From the NCBI RefSeq assembly GCF_000714715.1, contig NZ_JMFO01000030.1:1-36794 (forward strand): DNA of 36,794 nucleotides. The letters run 5' to 3'. Position 1 is the first letter of the stretch. Each line of letters opens with the position of its first letter. The position numbers were made by a program, and so were the translations under genes. The stretch is from Candidatus Magnetobacterium casense. Lineage in GTDB: Bacteria > Nitrospirota > Thermodesulfovibrionia > Thermodesulfovibrionales > Magnetobacteriaceae. Under the pieces are notes generated by a model. It ran no database searches and was not told the DNA's origin. It worked only from the letters and a program-made list of their open reading frames with translations. Shown here piece after piece: positions 16,557-25,617 of this stretch.

Positions 16557-16694
16557 GGGGTCAAGGGGACTTCTTCGTGCCCGGGGCGGGTGCAACCCGC
16601 TGCGACAAGATTGCGCCTCGCCCCTCCCCTTGCGGGGGGTTCTGAAGTGGGGCGGAGGGGGTGGGGCACCCCTGCCACAACCGCCCCTTTCTTT
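16557..16694 (+). repeat. GC-rich stem-loop repeat, copy E (long variant)
   Basis: Same long form as copy D, with the extra 60-base block, but with a different terminal stem (GGAGGGGGTGGGGCACCCC). The tail CCCCTTTCTTTA overlaps the stop codon of the glycosyltransferase gene on the opposite strand. Confidence 0.85.
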
Positions 16695-17718
16695 ATGGTT
16701 CAAACAGCCTCATGATGTGTTCCTCAAAGAGTCTCTTGCATTGGGAGAGCGTGTACTTCTTAACCGTGCTGAACCCGCCGGCAATCAGACTGGACTTCAG
16801 ACTAACGTTGCCCAAGACTCCCCGCACCCCCTCTGCCAAACAGTCAACGTCCCCGACGGGACATACGACGGCATCCACGCCATGCGTGAGGATGTTCACG
16901 GCCTCGGTCGTTACAACCGGCGCTCCACACGCCAACGCCTCAAGCACGAACAACGGCAATCCCTCATGCCGCGACGGATACAACAGGACGTCTGAAGCCG
17001 AAAGTATCTTGCGCAAACGATCGGGTGTTACAAAGCCAAACCGCCGCATCTTAAATGGCGTATCCAACTCCTCCCCCACCGACCAAACCGCCAGGGCACC
17101 GGAATCAATCTCCGCCTTAAACCGTGCCAACACCCGCAGCCCCAGGTCAAATCCCTTACGGTAATCGCTGCGTCCAAAGACCAGGACAACGGGACGACCA
17201 TCTTTGAGCGGCATGTACTCCGGATCGGGATAAAACACCTCCGTATCCACACCGTTTGCCACCACGTGGACATTGGCCCTGAAGCGCCTGACAAGCAACT
17301 GCCCCAACGCCTCAGACACCGGTATCGCCGCAATCCGCTGCAGGGTCAGACAATAAAAGTACGCCGCCCTGATAAACCACTTCATCGGTGCCCCCTTGTA
17401 GTAGGACTCGTCATAGTCCTGGGCAAAGCACACGAGCCGCTTCTTGTTCTTAAACGACAGAAAGAACACCATCATGATGATGTCCGCTATGATGACGTCG
17501 TATGACTCGGCGAAGGTCAGCGCCTTGAGTATGGTAACGGCCTTACTCCTGAACCGGGATATCCTGTGTACTTCGGCCTTGACCTCAAAGACGGTGTCCA
17601 GGACGTTTGTGGCGATGGTAACGTCGTGTCCCCGACTTACCAGGTAATTGGCATGTTCTACGACCATCTTGTCTCCGCCGCGACTGAGGAGCGAGTGCCT
17701 GAAAAAACATATCCTCAC
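16693..17718 (-). CDS. Family 4 glycosyltransferase
   Basis: A GT-B fold transferase of 341 residues. The N-terminal acceptor domain starts MRICFFRHSLLSRGGDKMV, with the glycine-rich loop of GT4 enzymes. The donor-site half has VVLVFGRSDYRKGFDLGLRV and the signature E-x7-E stretch SRHEGLPLFVLEALACGAPV, which binds a nucleotide-sugar. It would build a surface polysaccharide, lipopolysaccharide or glycolipid; sugar and acceptor are unknown. The start is GTG (17716-17718). It stands alone, with no other glycan genes beside it, and its last codon is followed by a stop overlapping the GC-rich repeat. Confidence 0.88.
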   Translation of the reverse strand: MRICFFRHSLLSRGGDKMVVEHANYLVSRGHDVTIATNVLDTVFEVKAEVHRISRFRSKAVTILKALTFAESYDVIIADIIMMVFFLSFKNKKRLVCFAQDYDESYYKGAPMKWFIRAAYFYCLTLQRIAAIPVSEALGQLLVRRFRANVHVVANGVDTEVFYPDPEYMPLKDGRPVVLVFGRSDYRKGFDLGLRVLARFKAEIDSGALAVWSVGEELDTPFKMRRFGFVTPDRLRKILSASDVLLYPSRHEGLPLFVLEALACGAPVVTTEAVNILTHGVDAVVCPVGDVDCLAEGVRGVLGNVSLKSSLIAGGFSTVKKYTLSQCKRLFEEHIMRLFEP

Positions 17719-17813
17719 AGTGTTCTCATATCCTTGCTTGCATCAGGTGTGATGCGATAAAACAACGGTTTATAAAAAAACGACAGTCTATGCTACCTGC
17801 AACGACACTATCG

Positions 17814-19121
17814 TCAGTTGTTTACGAACCAGGTACAATAGTCATGTATTAACTGATAGTTGGCAGACTTATCACTATCTGCACGGAGCATTGACAGTGG
17901 AAGTACGAACTTCTTGTTATCAGCCAATCTCTGTACCTTTACAAGTATACCGTCTTCTATGTTTAACTCTTTCTCTATTTTGATAAACTTAAATGTATCT
18001 TTATAAGATGGCCTGGTCTTTTTAAACTTATCATATTCTCTTTTCTTACCGATGCCAAACAGATAGGAGTTTTCCCAGTCAAAGGGGTCCGCTCCGGTAA
18101 GTTGAAATGGAGGGGCTATGTTCTTTTCGAGGTAATCGAGGTAACATGTCAGGGTTTCTTCAGAGACCGATATATCCTTGTTGCCAAGTATCTGGCGGAT
18201 TCTCTTGTCGTGCTCATTGGACTCATTGATGGCGATAGAGTCATCCAGATACCTGTGTATTTCCTCCTGTGCTTCTCTGACGTTATCCATGGTGTCACGT
18301 GGTTTGACCTTTTCTATATCACTGATGCGCAGATACATGGACAAGCAGTCCAGGCCTTCCTCCTCGCACCTGTCAATGTAGTCATCAGTCATCGCCCTGA
18401 GTGTAAAGCTGTCCCACTGCACATCAACCAGGGGATTGTTCTCATCTACTTCACCGGCGGTCTCATCTGCAAACGCTATCACCCGCCCACACCATCCCTC
18501 AATGGGAGAGTCGGCAAAGTCGGGGTCCACGACCCCCTTTCTGACCTTTACGCTGTCACCTACGTTAACCTCAGTCTTCCTGGCGCTGCCGTCCTTTGTC
18601 TTGGTCTTTCTTGAGTCTTTCTTGCCTGTCGTTATCTCTACGGGTTTATTGTCAGGTTTGACCTCAAGCTTGACCTCGGGTCTGGTCTCAGACTTGGTTT
18701 CGGGCTTGAGAACGGGTTTGGTCTCGGGCTTGAGTTCGGGTTGTTTCAGACACCAGTCCGGGGCATTGTCGGCAATATTGAGCGTTTCTGCAACCATGGC
18801 TGATTTACCGATGGCAGTGTTGGCGCTTATATCAAAGTAGTCACAGAGGTCTGAGGCATTTATGTGGAGGGCATGATCGTCCTCAAATAGCCGGTTCACG
18901 GAGCACAGGGTATAGATAATTGCACACGCCCACGTGTTTATATGCCCTTTGACAACAGGGGACGGGTCGTTGCAGCACAGTGCGGCAATGGCTGAACGTG
19001 CCAGTTGTGCATAGTCGCCATTGAGGTTCTTGTGACAATAGGCATCAGTAAGTTCCGCTATGAGATTATACAGGGCCTCCATCTCCTTTGGTATTTTTTC
19101 AGATTTATGAGTCTTATTCAT
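17814..19121 (-). CDS. DUF6398 domain protein with SH3-like region
   Basis: A soluble protein of 435 residues and unknown role. The N-terminal 120 residues match the DUF6398 pattern as I recall it: LTDAYCHKNLNGDYAQLAR, then INTWACAIIYTLCSVNRLF, then DLCDYFDISANTA. A low-complexity linker at about 130-170 is built of KPET/KPEVK-type units. A second domain at about 185-275 has the SH3-like look (VGDSVKVRKGVVDPDF, GWCGRVIAFADE, VDVQWDS). A third region at about 290-435 is charged and has no recognised motif. Such proteins are scattered in bacteria and often annotated as calcium-binding or hypothetical. It lies alone just downstream of pheT, on the same strand and 66 bases away. Confidence 0.65.
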   Translation of the reverse strand: MNKTHKSEKIPKEMEALYNLIAELTDAYCHKNLNGDYAQLARSAIAALCCNDPSPVVKGHINTWACAIIYTLCSVNRLFEDDHALHINASDLCDYFDISANTAIGKSAMVAETLNIADNAPDWCLKQPELKPETKPVLKPETKSETRPEVKLEVKPDNKPVEITTGKKDSRKTKTKDGSARKTEVNVGDSVKVRKGVVDPDFADSPIEGWCGRVIAFADETAGEVDENNPLVDVQWDSFTLRAMTDDYIDRCEEEGLDCLSMYLRISDIEKVKPRDTMDNVREAQEEIHRYLDDSIAINESNEHDKRIRQILGNKDISVSEETLTCYLDYLEKNIAPPFQLTGADPFDWENSYLFGIGKKREYDKFKKTRPSYKDTFKFIKIEKELNIEDGILVKVQRLADNKKFVLPLSMLRADSDKSANYQLIHDYCTWFVNN

Positions 19122-19187
19122 TTGCTATTCCTCTATATCCTTTATATTCTTTGTTGTACGAACATCAGGTGTTATTCTCCAGGTGCC

Positions 19188-21239
19188 TTACCGCAGGGTG
19201 CCATGCGTACTTGTTATAAGGTAATTTACAAGATTGCGGTGCAGTGTGTCAATCTCTGTGTCAGTGAGAGTTCTGTCGGTTGCCCTGTATGTAATGTGAA
19301 ATGCCAAGCTTTTTTTGTCCTGTGGCAATTTATCCCCTCTGTAGTAGTCAAAGACCTCTACGGATTCCATAAGGTTGTCAGGATATGCCTTTACCAGATT
19401 GATTATTGATTCTGCCGTGATGTCGCTATCAACCACCAATGAGATGTCACGTTCAATGAAGGGGTATTTGAACAGGGGGGTGTACATTATTGTCTTAGAG
19501 GTGGCATTAAATAGCTCATTCAAGTCCGCCTCCATAACCGCCACCCTTGGAGTGCTCGTCTTGATATCCAGGGTTTTTATAACCTCCGTGGCTAACATGC
19601 CCACATAGCCACATGGTTTGTCAGAGTGTTTTAATCGGATGTCCAGAGACAGATCAGGCATCAGAAATGACTCCTCCGATGGTGTCAACTCATATTGGGT
19701 TATCAACAAACTGCTTAATATACTCTCTAGTATACCCTTCATACGAAAGAACGTATCTACATCTTCTTTCCAGAGTCTTTTAACATTGCCATAGTAGGCC
19801 AGGGCGCCTATTTTGAGTTTCTCTGTCGGGAGCTTGTCAGCGTTATTGAAGAACACGGTGCCGATTTCATAGATATGCACATCCGTCAGACCATGATTTA
19901 TACTGTAGAGAAAGTTCTGTACCAGCGATGGCACGATGGCTGTCCTCAGCAGGGCCTGGTCTGAGCGCAGGGGGTTTTTTATCACGACACGGTTTTGGGG
20001 GTGCCTGGAGGTGGTGAACATATCCAGGGAATCTGAAGATGTGAAGCTATAGTTTATGGTTTCGGTAAAGCCGGCATCTCTGAGTACGTGTTTCAGGAGA
20101 TCGATGTTTTCCAGGCGCTTGTTTTTCTTGTTCATGGCGATGGACATATTGGGCATTTTGGGGGCTATATTTTCGTAGCCGTACAACCTGGCAATTTCCT
20201 CTATGATGTCGGCATCCATTTCGATATCCCCCCTGTATGATGGCGGGGTGAGGGTAAGTCTTCCGTTTTCGCTTTTGACGTCAAAGAGCAGGCGTCTCAA
20301 TATTGCCTCGACCTCGTCCTGCCCAATGTTTGCGCCAATGATCTTGTTGATTTTGCCGATAGTCAGGGATATCTCACGCGATTTAAATTTCTCCGGATAG
20401 GCGTCAATCATCGCTGAGATACCTCCCCCGCACAGCTCTTTGATTAATAGTGCAGCCCTGTCCAGGGCTACGGGGACGCCTTCTATGTCAACGCCCCTTT
20501 CAAACCTGTACGAAGACTCGGATTTGAGGTTCAGCGTTTTTGAGGTCTTTCGCACGGAGGCGGGGTTAAAGCAGGCGCTTTCAAGCAATACGCTTGTTGT
20601 TGCTTCGGAGACTTCGCAGTGCAGTCCGCCCATGACACCGGCAAGTGCAATGGGGCCTTTCTTGTCGCATATCATTAAGGTTGTCGGGGCGATGGCTCTT
20701 TCAACACCGTCTAGGGTGTGAAACCGGACGTCTCTGGAGGGCGTTCTTACGCTGATGACCCTGCCGCTCAACGTGGCCAGATCAAAGGCATGAAGTGGTT
20801 GTCCCCTCTCAAGCATGACGTAGTTGGTGATATCCACGACGTTGTTGATGGAGCGCACGCCCGATAATTGGAGGCGTTTTTTAAGCCACTGAGGCGATTC
20901 ACCTACACGTATACCGCTTATGATACGTCCCGTGTAGCGATAACACAACTCCGGGGTCAGTATCTCCACTGCCATGTCCGGAGCAAACTCATCGGTGACC
21001 TGGCCGTGCGTATATCCCTTTAATGCCTGCCCTGTTATTGCGGCCAGCTCTCGTGCGATACCAACAACGCTGAGACAATCGGCCCTGTTTGGTGTTATGT
21101 TTATATCCAGCACGATCGCCCCTTCGACGTCATCCACAGACTCGACCTCATGGCCGGACATCGTGAGCATATCGGCAATCTTTGCCGGCTCGTAGGGCAA
21201 ATCGATAAAATCAGACAGCCATTGTAACGAAAGAAGCAT
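19188..21239 (-). CDS. pheT: Phenylalanyl-tRNA synthetase beta subunit, short form
   Basis: The beta chain (683 residues) of the alpha2-beta2 enzyme that charges tRNA-Phe; beta carries the editing and anticodon-binding parts. It starts as usual (LSLQWLSDFIDLPYE, LTMSGHEVESVDDVEG) but goes straight to IVLDINITPNRADCLSVVG. The roughly 110-residue OB-fold tRNA-binding (EMAP-type) domain that normally lies between these blocks is missing, which explains the length against about 795 in E. coli. The B3/B4 editing region, B5, the core (ADIIEEIARLYGYENI) and the C-terminal FDX-ACB domain (PFIERDISLVVDSD to the end) are present. It follows pheS by 36 bases in the thrS operon. Confidence 0.96.
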   Translation of the reverse strand: MLLSLQWLSDFIDLPYEPAKIADMLTMSGHEVESVDDVEGAIVLDINITPNRADCLSVVGIARELAAITGQALKGYTHGQVTDEFAPDMAVEILTPELCYRYTGRIISGIRVGESPQWLKKRLQLSGVRSINNVVDITNYVMLERGQPLHAFDLATLSGRVISVRTPSRDVRFHTLDGVERAIAPTTLMICDKKGPIALAGVMGGLHCEVSEATTSVLLESACFNPASVRKTSKTLNLKSESSYRFERGVDIEGVPVALDRAALLIKELCGGGISAMIDAYPEKFKSREISLTIGKINKIIGANIGQDEVEAILRRLLFDVKSENGRLTLTPPSYRGDIEMDADIIEEIARLYGYENIAPKMPNMSIAMNKKNKRLENIDLLKHVLRDAGFTETINYSFTSSDSLDMFTTSRHPQNRVVIKNPLRSDQALLRTAIVPSLVQNFLYSINHGLTDVHIYEIGTVFFNNADKLPTEKLKIGALAYYGNVKRLWKEDVDTFFRMKGILESILSSLLITQYELTPSEESFLMPDLSLDIRLKHSDKPCGYVGMLATEVIKTLDIKTSTPRVAVMEADLNELFNATSKTIMYTPLFKYPFIERDISLVVDSDITAESIINLVKAYPDNLMESVEVFDYYRGDKLPQDKKSLAFHITYRATDRTLTDTEIDTLHRNLVNYLITSTHGTLR

Positions 21240-21275
21240 AATGTTATTCCTTAATGCGATATAGTTGTGGTTAAT

Positions 21276-22352
21276 CTAAAACTGCTGTAGAAACCGGAGG
21301 TCTCCCTCATAAAACAGTCTTATGTCGTCGATCCCGTACTTCAGCATAGTGATTCGCTCTATTCCCATGCCGAAGGCAAAGCCGCAGTATTGTTCCGTGT
21401 TGTATCCGACCATCTGAAAGACCTTTGGGTTGACCATGCCTGCGCCCAGGACTTCAATCCAACCGGTGCCCTTACATATGCGACATCCGGATTGTTTGCA
21501 GAAGAAGCATCCGATATCGACTTCGGTTGAGGGTTCGGTGAACGGAAAGAAGCTGGGTCTGAACCTCACCGGCAGGTTTCGGTCAAATACCAGTTGCAGG
21601 AAGCCCTCCAGGACGGCCTTGAGATTTGCAAAGGATATATCGGTATCCACGACGAGGCCTTCGATCTGGTGAAACATTGGGGTGTGGGTGACGTCGGAGT
21701 CGCAGCGGTAGACCTTGCCGGGGGCGATGAATCTCAGCGGTGGGGTGCTGCGCTGCATCACGCGTATCTGGACCGGGGAGGTGTGTGTGCGTAGCAGCAC
21801 GTCAGCATCGGTGGTCTGTGCGGCAGGGGCATCGGGGGTGACATTATCCGTGTTGATGTAGAAGGTGTCTTGCATATCCCTGGCCGGGTGGTCCTTGGGC
21901 ATGTTGAGGGCCTCAAAGTTGTAGTAGTCGGTTTCCGTTTCGGGGCCCTCCTCGATGGCGAATCCCATGGAGACAAATACGTCCACGATCTCCCTCATCA
22001 CGATGCTCACGGGGTGTCTGCCACCTGCCTTCTTGTAATATCCGGGCAGTGTTATGTCTATTTTGCCGGAGGTAATTTTCCTGCTGATCTCCAGCTTTTT
22101 TAGTTCGTCCTCTTTTTCTTTAAGTGTTGCGGTGATGAAGTTTTTGTCTTCATTTATGAGTTTTCCAACGGAGCCACGCACCTCACCGGGCAGTCCCACA
22201 AGCGTTTTAAGGGCAGCCGTTACGGAGCCGTTTTTGCCTATATATTTGGCTCTGAGCGTGTTTAACGCAGCCGTGCTTGTCACGAGGTTCAACTCCTCGC
22301 AGAAGCGATCCTTAAGTGAGGCGTATGGCGTTAAGTCTTGTCTGGTTTCCAC
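21276..22352 (-). CDS. pheS: Phenylalanyl-tRNA synthetase alpha subunit
   Basis: The catalytic alpha chain (358 residues), a class II synthetase. An N-terminal coiled coil is followed by the catalytic core with HPVSIVMREIVDVFVSMGF, THTSPVQIRVMQ, the motif 2 region PGKVYRCDSDVTHTPMFHQIEG and motif 3 GFAFGMGIERITMLKYGI. It contains the zinc-type insert CFFCKQSGCRICKGTGWIE seen in many bacterial PheS. The start is GTG (22350-22352), three bases after the rplT stop codon, with no clear ribosome site, so it may be translated by coupling to rplT. Confidence 0.97.
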   Translation of the reverse strand: METRQDLTPYASLKDRFCEELNLVTSTAALNTLRAKYIGKNGSVTAALKTLVGLPGEVRGSVGKLINEDKNFITATLKEKEDELKKLEISRKITSGKIDITLPGYYKKAGGRHPVSIVMREIVDVFVSMGFAIEEGPETETDYYNFEALNMPKDHPARDMQDTFYINTDNVTPDAPAAQTTDADVLLRTHTSPVQIRVMQRSTPPLRFIAPGKVYRCDSDVTHTPMFHQIEGLVVDTDISFANLKAVLEGFLQLVFDRNLPVRFRPSFFPFTEPSTEVDIGCFFCKQSGCRICKGTGWIEVLGAGMVNPKVFQMVGYNTEQYCGFAFGMGIERITMLKYGIDDIRLFYEGDLRFLQQF

Positions 22353-22355
22353 TGT

Positions 22356-22715
22356 CTATGCTGCGGCGGAGGCCTTTACCGTATTGGCTATTTCGTTGAA
22401 GGCGTCCAGGTTGCTGAAGGCCAGTTCGGCCAGCGAGCGTCTGTCAAGCATTATATTGGCTTTCTTCAGGCCGCCCATGAACTGACTGTAGGTCATGCCG
22501 ATGGCCCTGAGGGCGGCGTTTATTCTGATGATCCACAGTCTTCTGAACTCACGTTTCTTTCTCTTTCTGTCGTTATAGGCATGTAAGAGCGCATGGTCTA
22601 CGGCCTCGGCTGCCACTCTGTAGAGTCTGCTCTTGCCGCCATAGTAACCACTTGCCTTATCCAGTATCTTTTTTCTCCTGCGTCTTGTCTTAAAGCCGCC
22701 TTTTGCTCTGGGCAT
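22356..22715 (-). CDS. rplT: 50S ribosomal protein L20
   Basis: A 119-residue 23S rRNA-binding protein needed for early 50S assembly; in several bacteria it also represses its own operon. The basic N-terminus PRAKGGFKTRRRRKKILDKA and the tail LAFSNLDAFNEIANTVKA are typical. GGAGG precedes the ATG. Order infC-rpmI-rplT-pheS is the classic one. Confidence 0.98.
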   Translation of the reverse strand: MPRAKGGFKTRRRRKKILDKASGYYGGKSRLYRVAAEAVDHALLHAYNDRKRKKREFRRLWIIRINAALRAIGMTYSQFMGGLKKANIMLDRRSLAELAFSNLDAFNEIANTVKASAAA

Positions 22716-22804
22716 TTATCAAGTCCTCCTGATTTCTTTAAGTCTTTGTTTTATCGTAATGTCCGTTATCATCCGGTTGTCGTGTTGTATTCTGCCAGTG
22801 GAGC

Positions 22805-23002
22805 TTACAGATAAGGCAGCATTTTTTGTACGGCCTTTTCGTTTGTCTTATCGACGATGGCAGACGTTCTTAACCGGTGTGTTCTTTTTGAGGGTTTACC
22901 GGTCAACAGGTGGCTTTTGTATGCCCTGTTTCTTTTGAATTTACCGGTAGCGGTTTTTTTAAACCTCTTTTCGGCCCCTCTGTGGGTCTTTAGTTTCGGC
23001 AC
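22805..23002 (-). CDS. rpmI: 50S ribosomal protein L35
   Basis: A 65-residue basic protein: PKLKTHRGAEKRFKKTATGK and SKRTHRLRTSAIVD are diagnostic of L35. The start codon is GTG (23000-23002), preceded by AGGAGG. It lies between infC and rplT as in most bacteria. Confidence 0.97.
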   Translation of the reverse strand: MPKLKTHRGAEKRFKKTATGKFKRNRAYKSHLLTGKPSKRTHRLRTSAIVDKTNEKAVQKMLPYL

Positions 23003-23161
23003 TGTATCCTCCTAATATTCATTAATAACAGTATTGGGTTGCCTGTAGTACATTATAGTTTAACTGAGGTACCTGTGTTTTGGCAACATAATATTTCCTC
23101 AGGCTCCATATTGGCTTCCCTGTGGTGTTTTTTCGCTGAAGTGGCGACATTAACCCTGATG
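23003..23161 (-). promoter_or_regulatory. infC-rpmI intergenic leader with internal TATAAT box
   Basis: This 159-base gap is long for the operon. On the minus strand it holds a perfect TATAAT (23052-23057) but no good -35 box at normal distance. In other bacteria this position holds an L20-controlled leader or attenuator; I see no clear fold by eye, so that role is a guess. Confidence 0.3.
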
Positions 23162-23656
23162 TTACTTGGGGGCAACCACCATAATCATGCTCTTGCCGTC
23201 GAGTTTGGGTTTGACCTCTATGTTGTAATTGCCCTGGAGTTTTTCTATTATCTTGTCAAAGACGACCATACCATGTTCGGGTCTGACGATTTCTCTGCCG
23301 CGGAAGAACATGGAGACCTTTGCCTTATCGCCTTCGGTGAGGAAGGAGATCAGTTGGTTGATCTTTCTTTCGAGGTCGTGGTCGGATATCCTTGGTCGGA
23401 TTTTTACCTCTTTGACGTCGATAGTTTTCCGGTGCGTGTGTTTCTTACTCAACTGATATTTGTACTTACCGAAGTCCATGATTCGGCATACCGGGGGGTT
23501 GGCTGCCGGGGCGACCTCCACGAGGTCAAGTCCTCGCTCCACAGCGGACCGTATGGCATCTCTGATGTTTACGATGCCAAGTTGTTCACCCTCTACGTCG
23601 ATTAACCTGATCTGCGGCACCTTGATCTGATCGTTTATTCTAATCTTTTTATTTAT
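23162..23656 (-). CDS. infC: Translation initiation factor IF-3 (apparent ATA start)
   Basis: IF-3 (164 residues) binds the 30S subunit, blocks early 50S joining and proof-reads the start codon. Both domains are present: the N-terminal part with RLIDVEGEQLGIV and PVCRIMDFGKYKYQ, and the C-terminal part with VKEVKIRPRISDHDLERKI and FFRGREIVRPEHG. The first ordinary start (GTG, 23618-23620) gives a protein lacking the conserved leader. Twelve codons further up, ATA at 23654-23656 gives NKKIRINDQIKVPQIRLI, the expected IF-3 N-terminus, and lies exactly 7 bases after GGAGG (23664-23668). There is no ATG, GTG or TTG there. A rare start codon is known for infC and is the basis of its autocontrol. 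Confidence 0.93.
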   Translation of the reverse strand: MNKKIRINDQIKVPQIRLIDVEGEQLGIVNIRDAIRSAVERGLDLVEVAPAANPPVCRIMDFGKYKYQLSKKHTHRKTIDVKEVKIRPRISDHDLERKINQLISFLTEGDKAKVSMFFRGREIVRPEHGMVVFDKIIEKLQGNYNIEVKPKLDGKSMIMVVAPK

Positions 23657-23677
23657 AACTTTACCTCCTTGAGATAT

Positions 23678-25555
23678 TTATAGTTTATTATTGATCTCTT
23701 TGCTTAAGAAATCAAGTAGTTCTTCTTTGATGCTAAATACGGTGTTTTCGCCGTTTCTTTTTCTGACGGTAAGGGTGGCGGATTGGGCCTCTTTGTCACC
23801 AATGAGGGCTGCATAGGGGATTTTTTTGATAGAGGCCTGTCTTATCTTGTAGCCGATTTTTTCGTCACCGAAGTCAGCCTCGACCCTTATGCCGTGTGTT
23901 TTGAAGAAGTTGACGAGTTCGTTTGCAAAGTCCTTGTGTCTTTCGGATATGGTCAGGATGGCCAACTGCACCGGTGCAAGCCACAGCGGAAAGGCACCTG
24001 CATAGTGTTCGATCAACACGCCGAAGAACCGTTCCAGCGAGCCCATCAGCGCCCTGTGTATCATAATGGGCATGTGATGTTTGTCATCCGAGCCGCGGTA
24101 GGAGATGTCGAAACGCTCGGGGTTGTTGAAGTCCACCTGGATGGTGCTGCACTGCCACTGACGGTTCAGTGAGTCCTTGACCTTGATGTCTATTTTGGGG
24201 CCATAGAAGACACCCTCGCCGGGGTCGATTTCATACCTGAGTTGTTTTGTGATCAGGGCTTTTTTTAGCGCCTCGGTGGATATCTCCCAGTTTTCGGGGC
24301 TTCCGACGAATTTCTCCGGTCTTGTAGACAGATAGACGTCAAACTGTTCAAAGTCAAACGTTTTCAGGATAAACAGTGTGAAATCGAGGACATTGAGGAT
24401 TTCGTCCTCTATCTGGTCGATACGGCAGAATATGTGTGCGTCGTCCTGCGTAAACCCCCGCACGCGCATCAGCCCGTGCAGCACGCCGGAGCGTTCGTAC
24501 CTGTAGACCGTACCCAGTTCGGCATAGCGAATGGGCAGGTCCCTGTAACTGCGCAGTGAGCTCTTGTATATGGCCAGGTGGAAGGGGCAGTTCATCGGTT
24601 TGATTTCGTAGTCGGCCCCCTCAATTTCCATTGGTGTGTACATGTTTTCCTTGTAGAAGTCGAGGTGTCCGCTTCGCTCCCAGAGGTTGAGTTTTGCTAT
24701 GTGGGGGGTGTAGAGGATGCTGTAGTTGGCCTTGATGTGCTCATCGCGCCAGAAGTCCTCGATGGTCTTGCGGATCATGGCGCCGTTGGGGTGCCAGAGG
24801 ATCAGTCCGGGGCCTATTTCTTCGTTGATGCTGAAGAGGTCGAGTTCTTTACCGATCTTGCGATGGTCGCGTTTTTTGACCTCCTCAAGGAAGTCCAGAT
24901 ACTCCTTGAGCTGTGATTCGTTGGCAAATGCGGTGCCGTAGACCCTCTGGAGCATCTTGTTGTTTTCGTTGCCACGCCAGTATGCCCCTGCCGTCTTTAG
25001 CAGCTTGAATGCGGCGATTACCCCGGTGGATGGCACGTGCGGGCCGCGGCAGAGGTCTACAAAACCGCCTTCCTCGTAGAGGCTCACGGTGTCGTCCGCT
25101 ATCTCATCTATGATTTCGACCTTGTAGGTCTCGCCCATATCCTTGAAGAGTCGTATGGCCTCGTCTTTGGCGACAACCTTTCTGACAAACTTGTTATTGC
25201 GTTTTATTATCTGACTCATCTTTTTTTCTATCTTGATGAGGTCTTCCGGTGTAAACGGATTTTCCATGTCAAAGTCGTAGTAGAAGCCGTCTTCGGTGGA
25301 AGGTCCGATGGTCACCTTTGCCTGAGGGAATAGCTCCTTGACTGCATGGGCCATTATGTGTGAGGCGCTATGACGATAGATGCTCAGTCCCTGGGATGAT
25401 TCCACCGTTACCGGTACAATTTCTTGTTCCGGGGTCTCTTGTGCGATCGTTTCTGTAGCGCTTATATCATAGTATCTATCGCCTGCCTGTATGGCGACAG
25501 GTTTTGTTTGCTTTGCGCTCTGTACTTTTGCTGCCTGCTCTTGTTGTTGCCCCAA
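23678..25555 (-). CDS. thrS: Threonyl-tRNA synthetase lacking the TGS domain
   Basis: A class II synthetase (625 residues) that charges tRNA-Thr. The editing domain is intact (RHSASHIMAHAV with its HxxxH, and DLCRGPHVPSTG), as is the catalytic core: zinc Cys in KPMNCPFHLAIYK, motif 2 RYERSGVLHGLMRVRGFTQDD, motif 3 MIHRALMGSLERFFG. The C-terminal anticodon-binding domain is present. The usual 60-residue N-terminal TGS domain is absent; instead there are about 55 glutamine- and lysine-rich residues. The start is TTG (25553-25555), with a stop codon 5 codons upstream in frame and AAGGGGG about 10 bases before it. It is the first gene of the thrS-infC-rpmI-rplT-pheST operon. Confidence 0.96.
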   Translation of the reverse strand: MGQQQEQAAKVQSAKQTKPVAIQAGDRYYDISATETIAQETPEQEIVPVTVESSQGLSIYRHSASHIMAHAVKELFPQAKVTIGPSTEDGFYYDFDMENPFTPEDLIKIEKKMSQIIKRNNKFVRKVVAKDEAIRLFKDMGETYKVEIIDEIADDTVSLYEEGGFVDLCRGPHVPSTGVIAAFKLLKTAGAYWRGNENNKMLQRVYGTAFANESQLKEYLDFLEEVKKRDHRKIGKELDLFSINEEIGPGLILWHPNGAMIRKTIEDFWRDEHIKANYSILYTPHIAKLNLWERSGHLDFYKENMYTPMEIEGADYEIKPMNCPFHLAIYKSSLRSYRDLPIRYAELGTVYRYERSGVLHGLMRVRGFTQDDAHIFCRIDQIEDEILNVLDFTLFILKTFDFEQFDVYLSTRPEKFVGSPENWEISTEALKKALITKQLRYEIDPGEGVFYGPKIDIKVKDSLNRQWQCSTIQVDFNNPERFDISYRGSDDKHHMPIMIHRALMGSLERFFGVLIEHYAGAFPLWLAPVQLAILTISERHKDFANELVNFFKTHGIRVEADFGDEKIGYKIRQASIKKIPYAALIGDKEAQSATLTVRKRNGENTVFSIKEELLDFLSKEINNKL

Positions 25556-25617
25556 TATAGTGTATCCCCCTTATTGTTATTTATCTGCACTTTTATTATT
25601 ATATCATATCTCAATAA

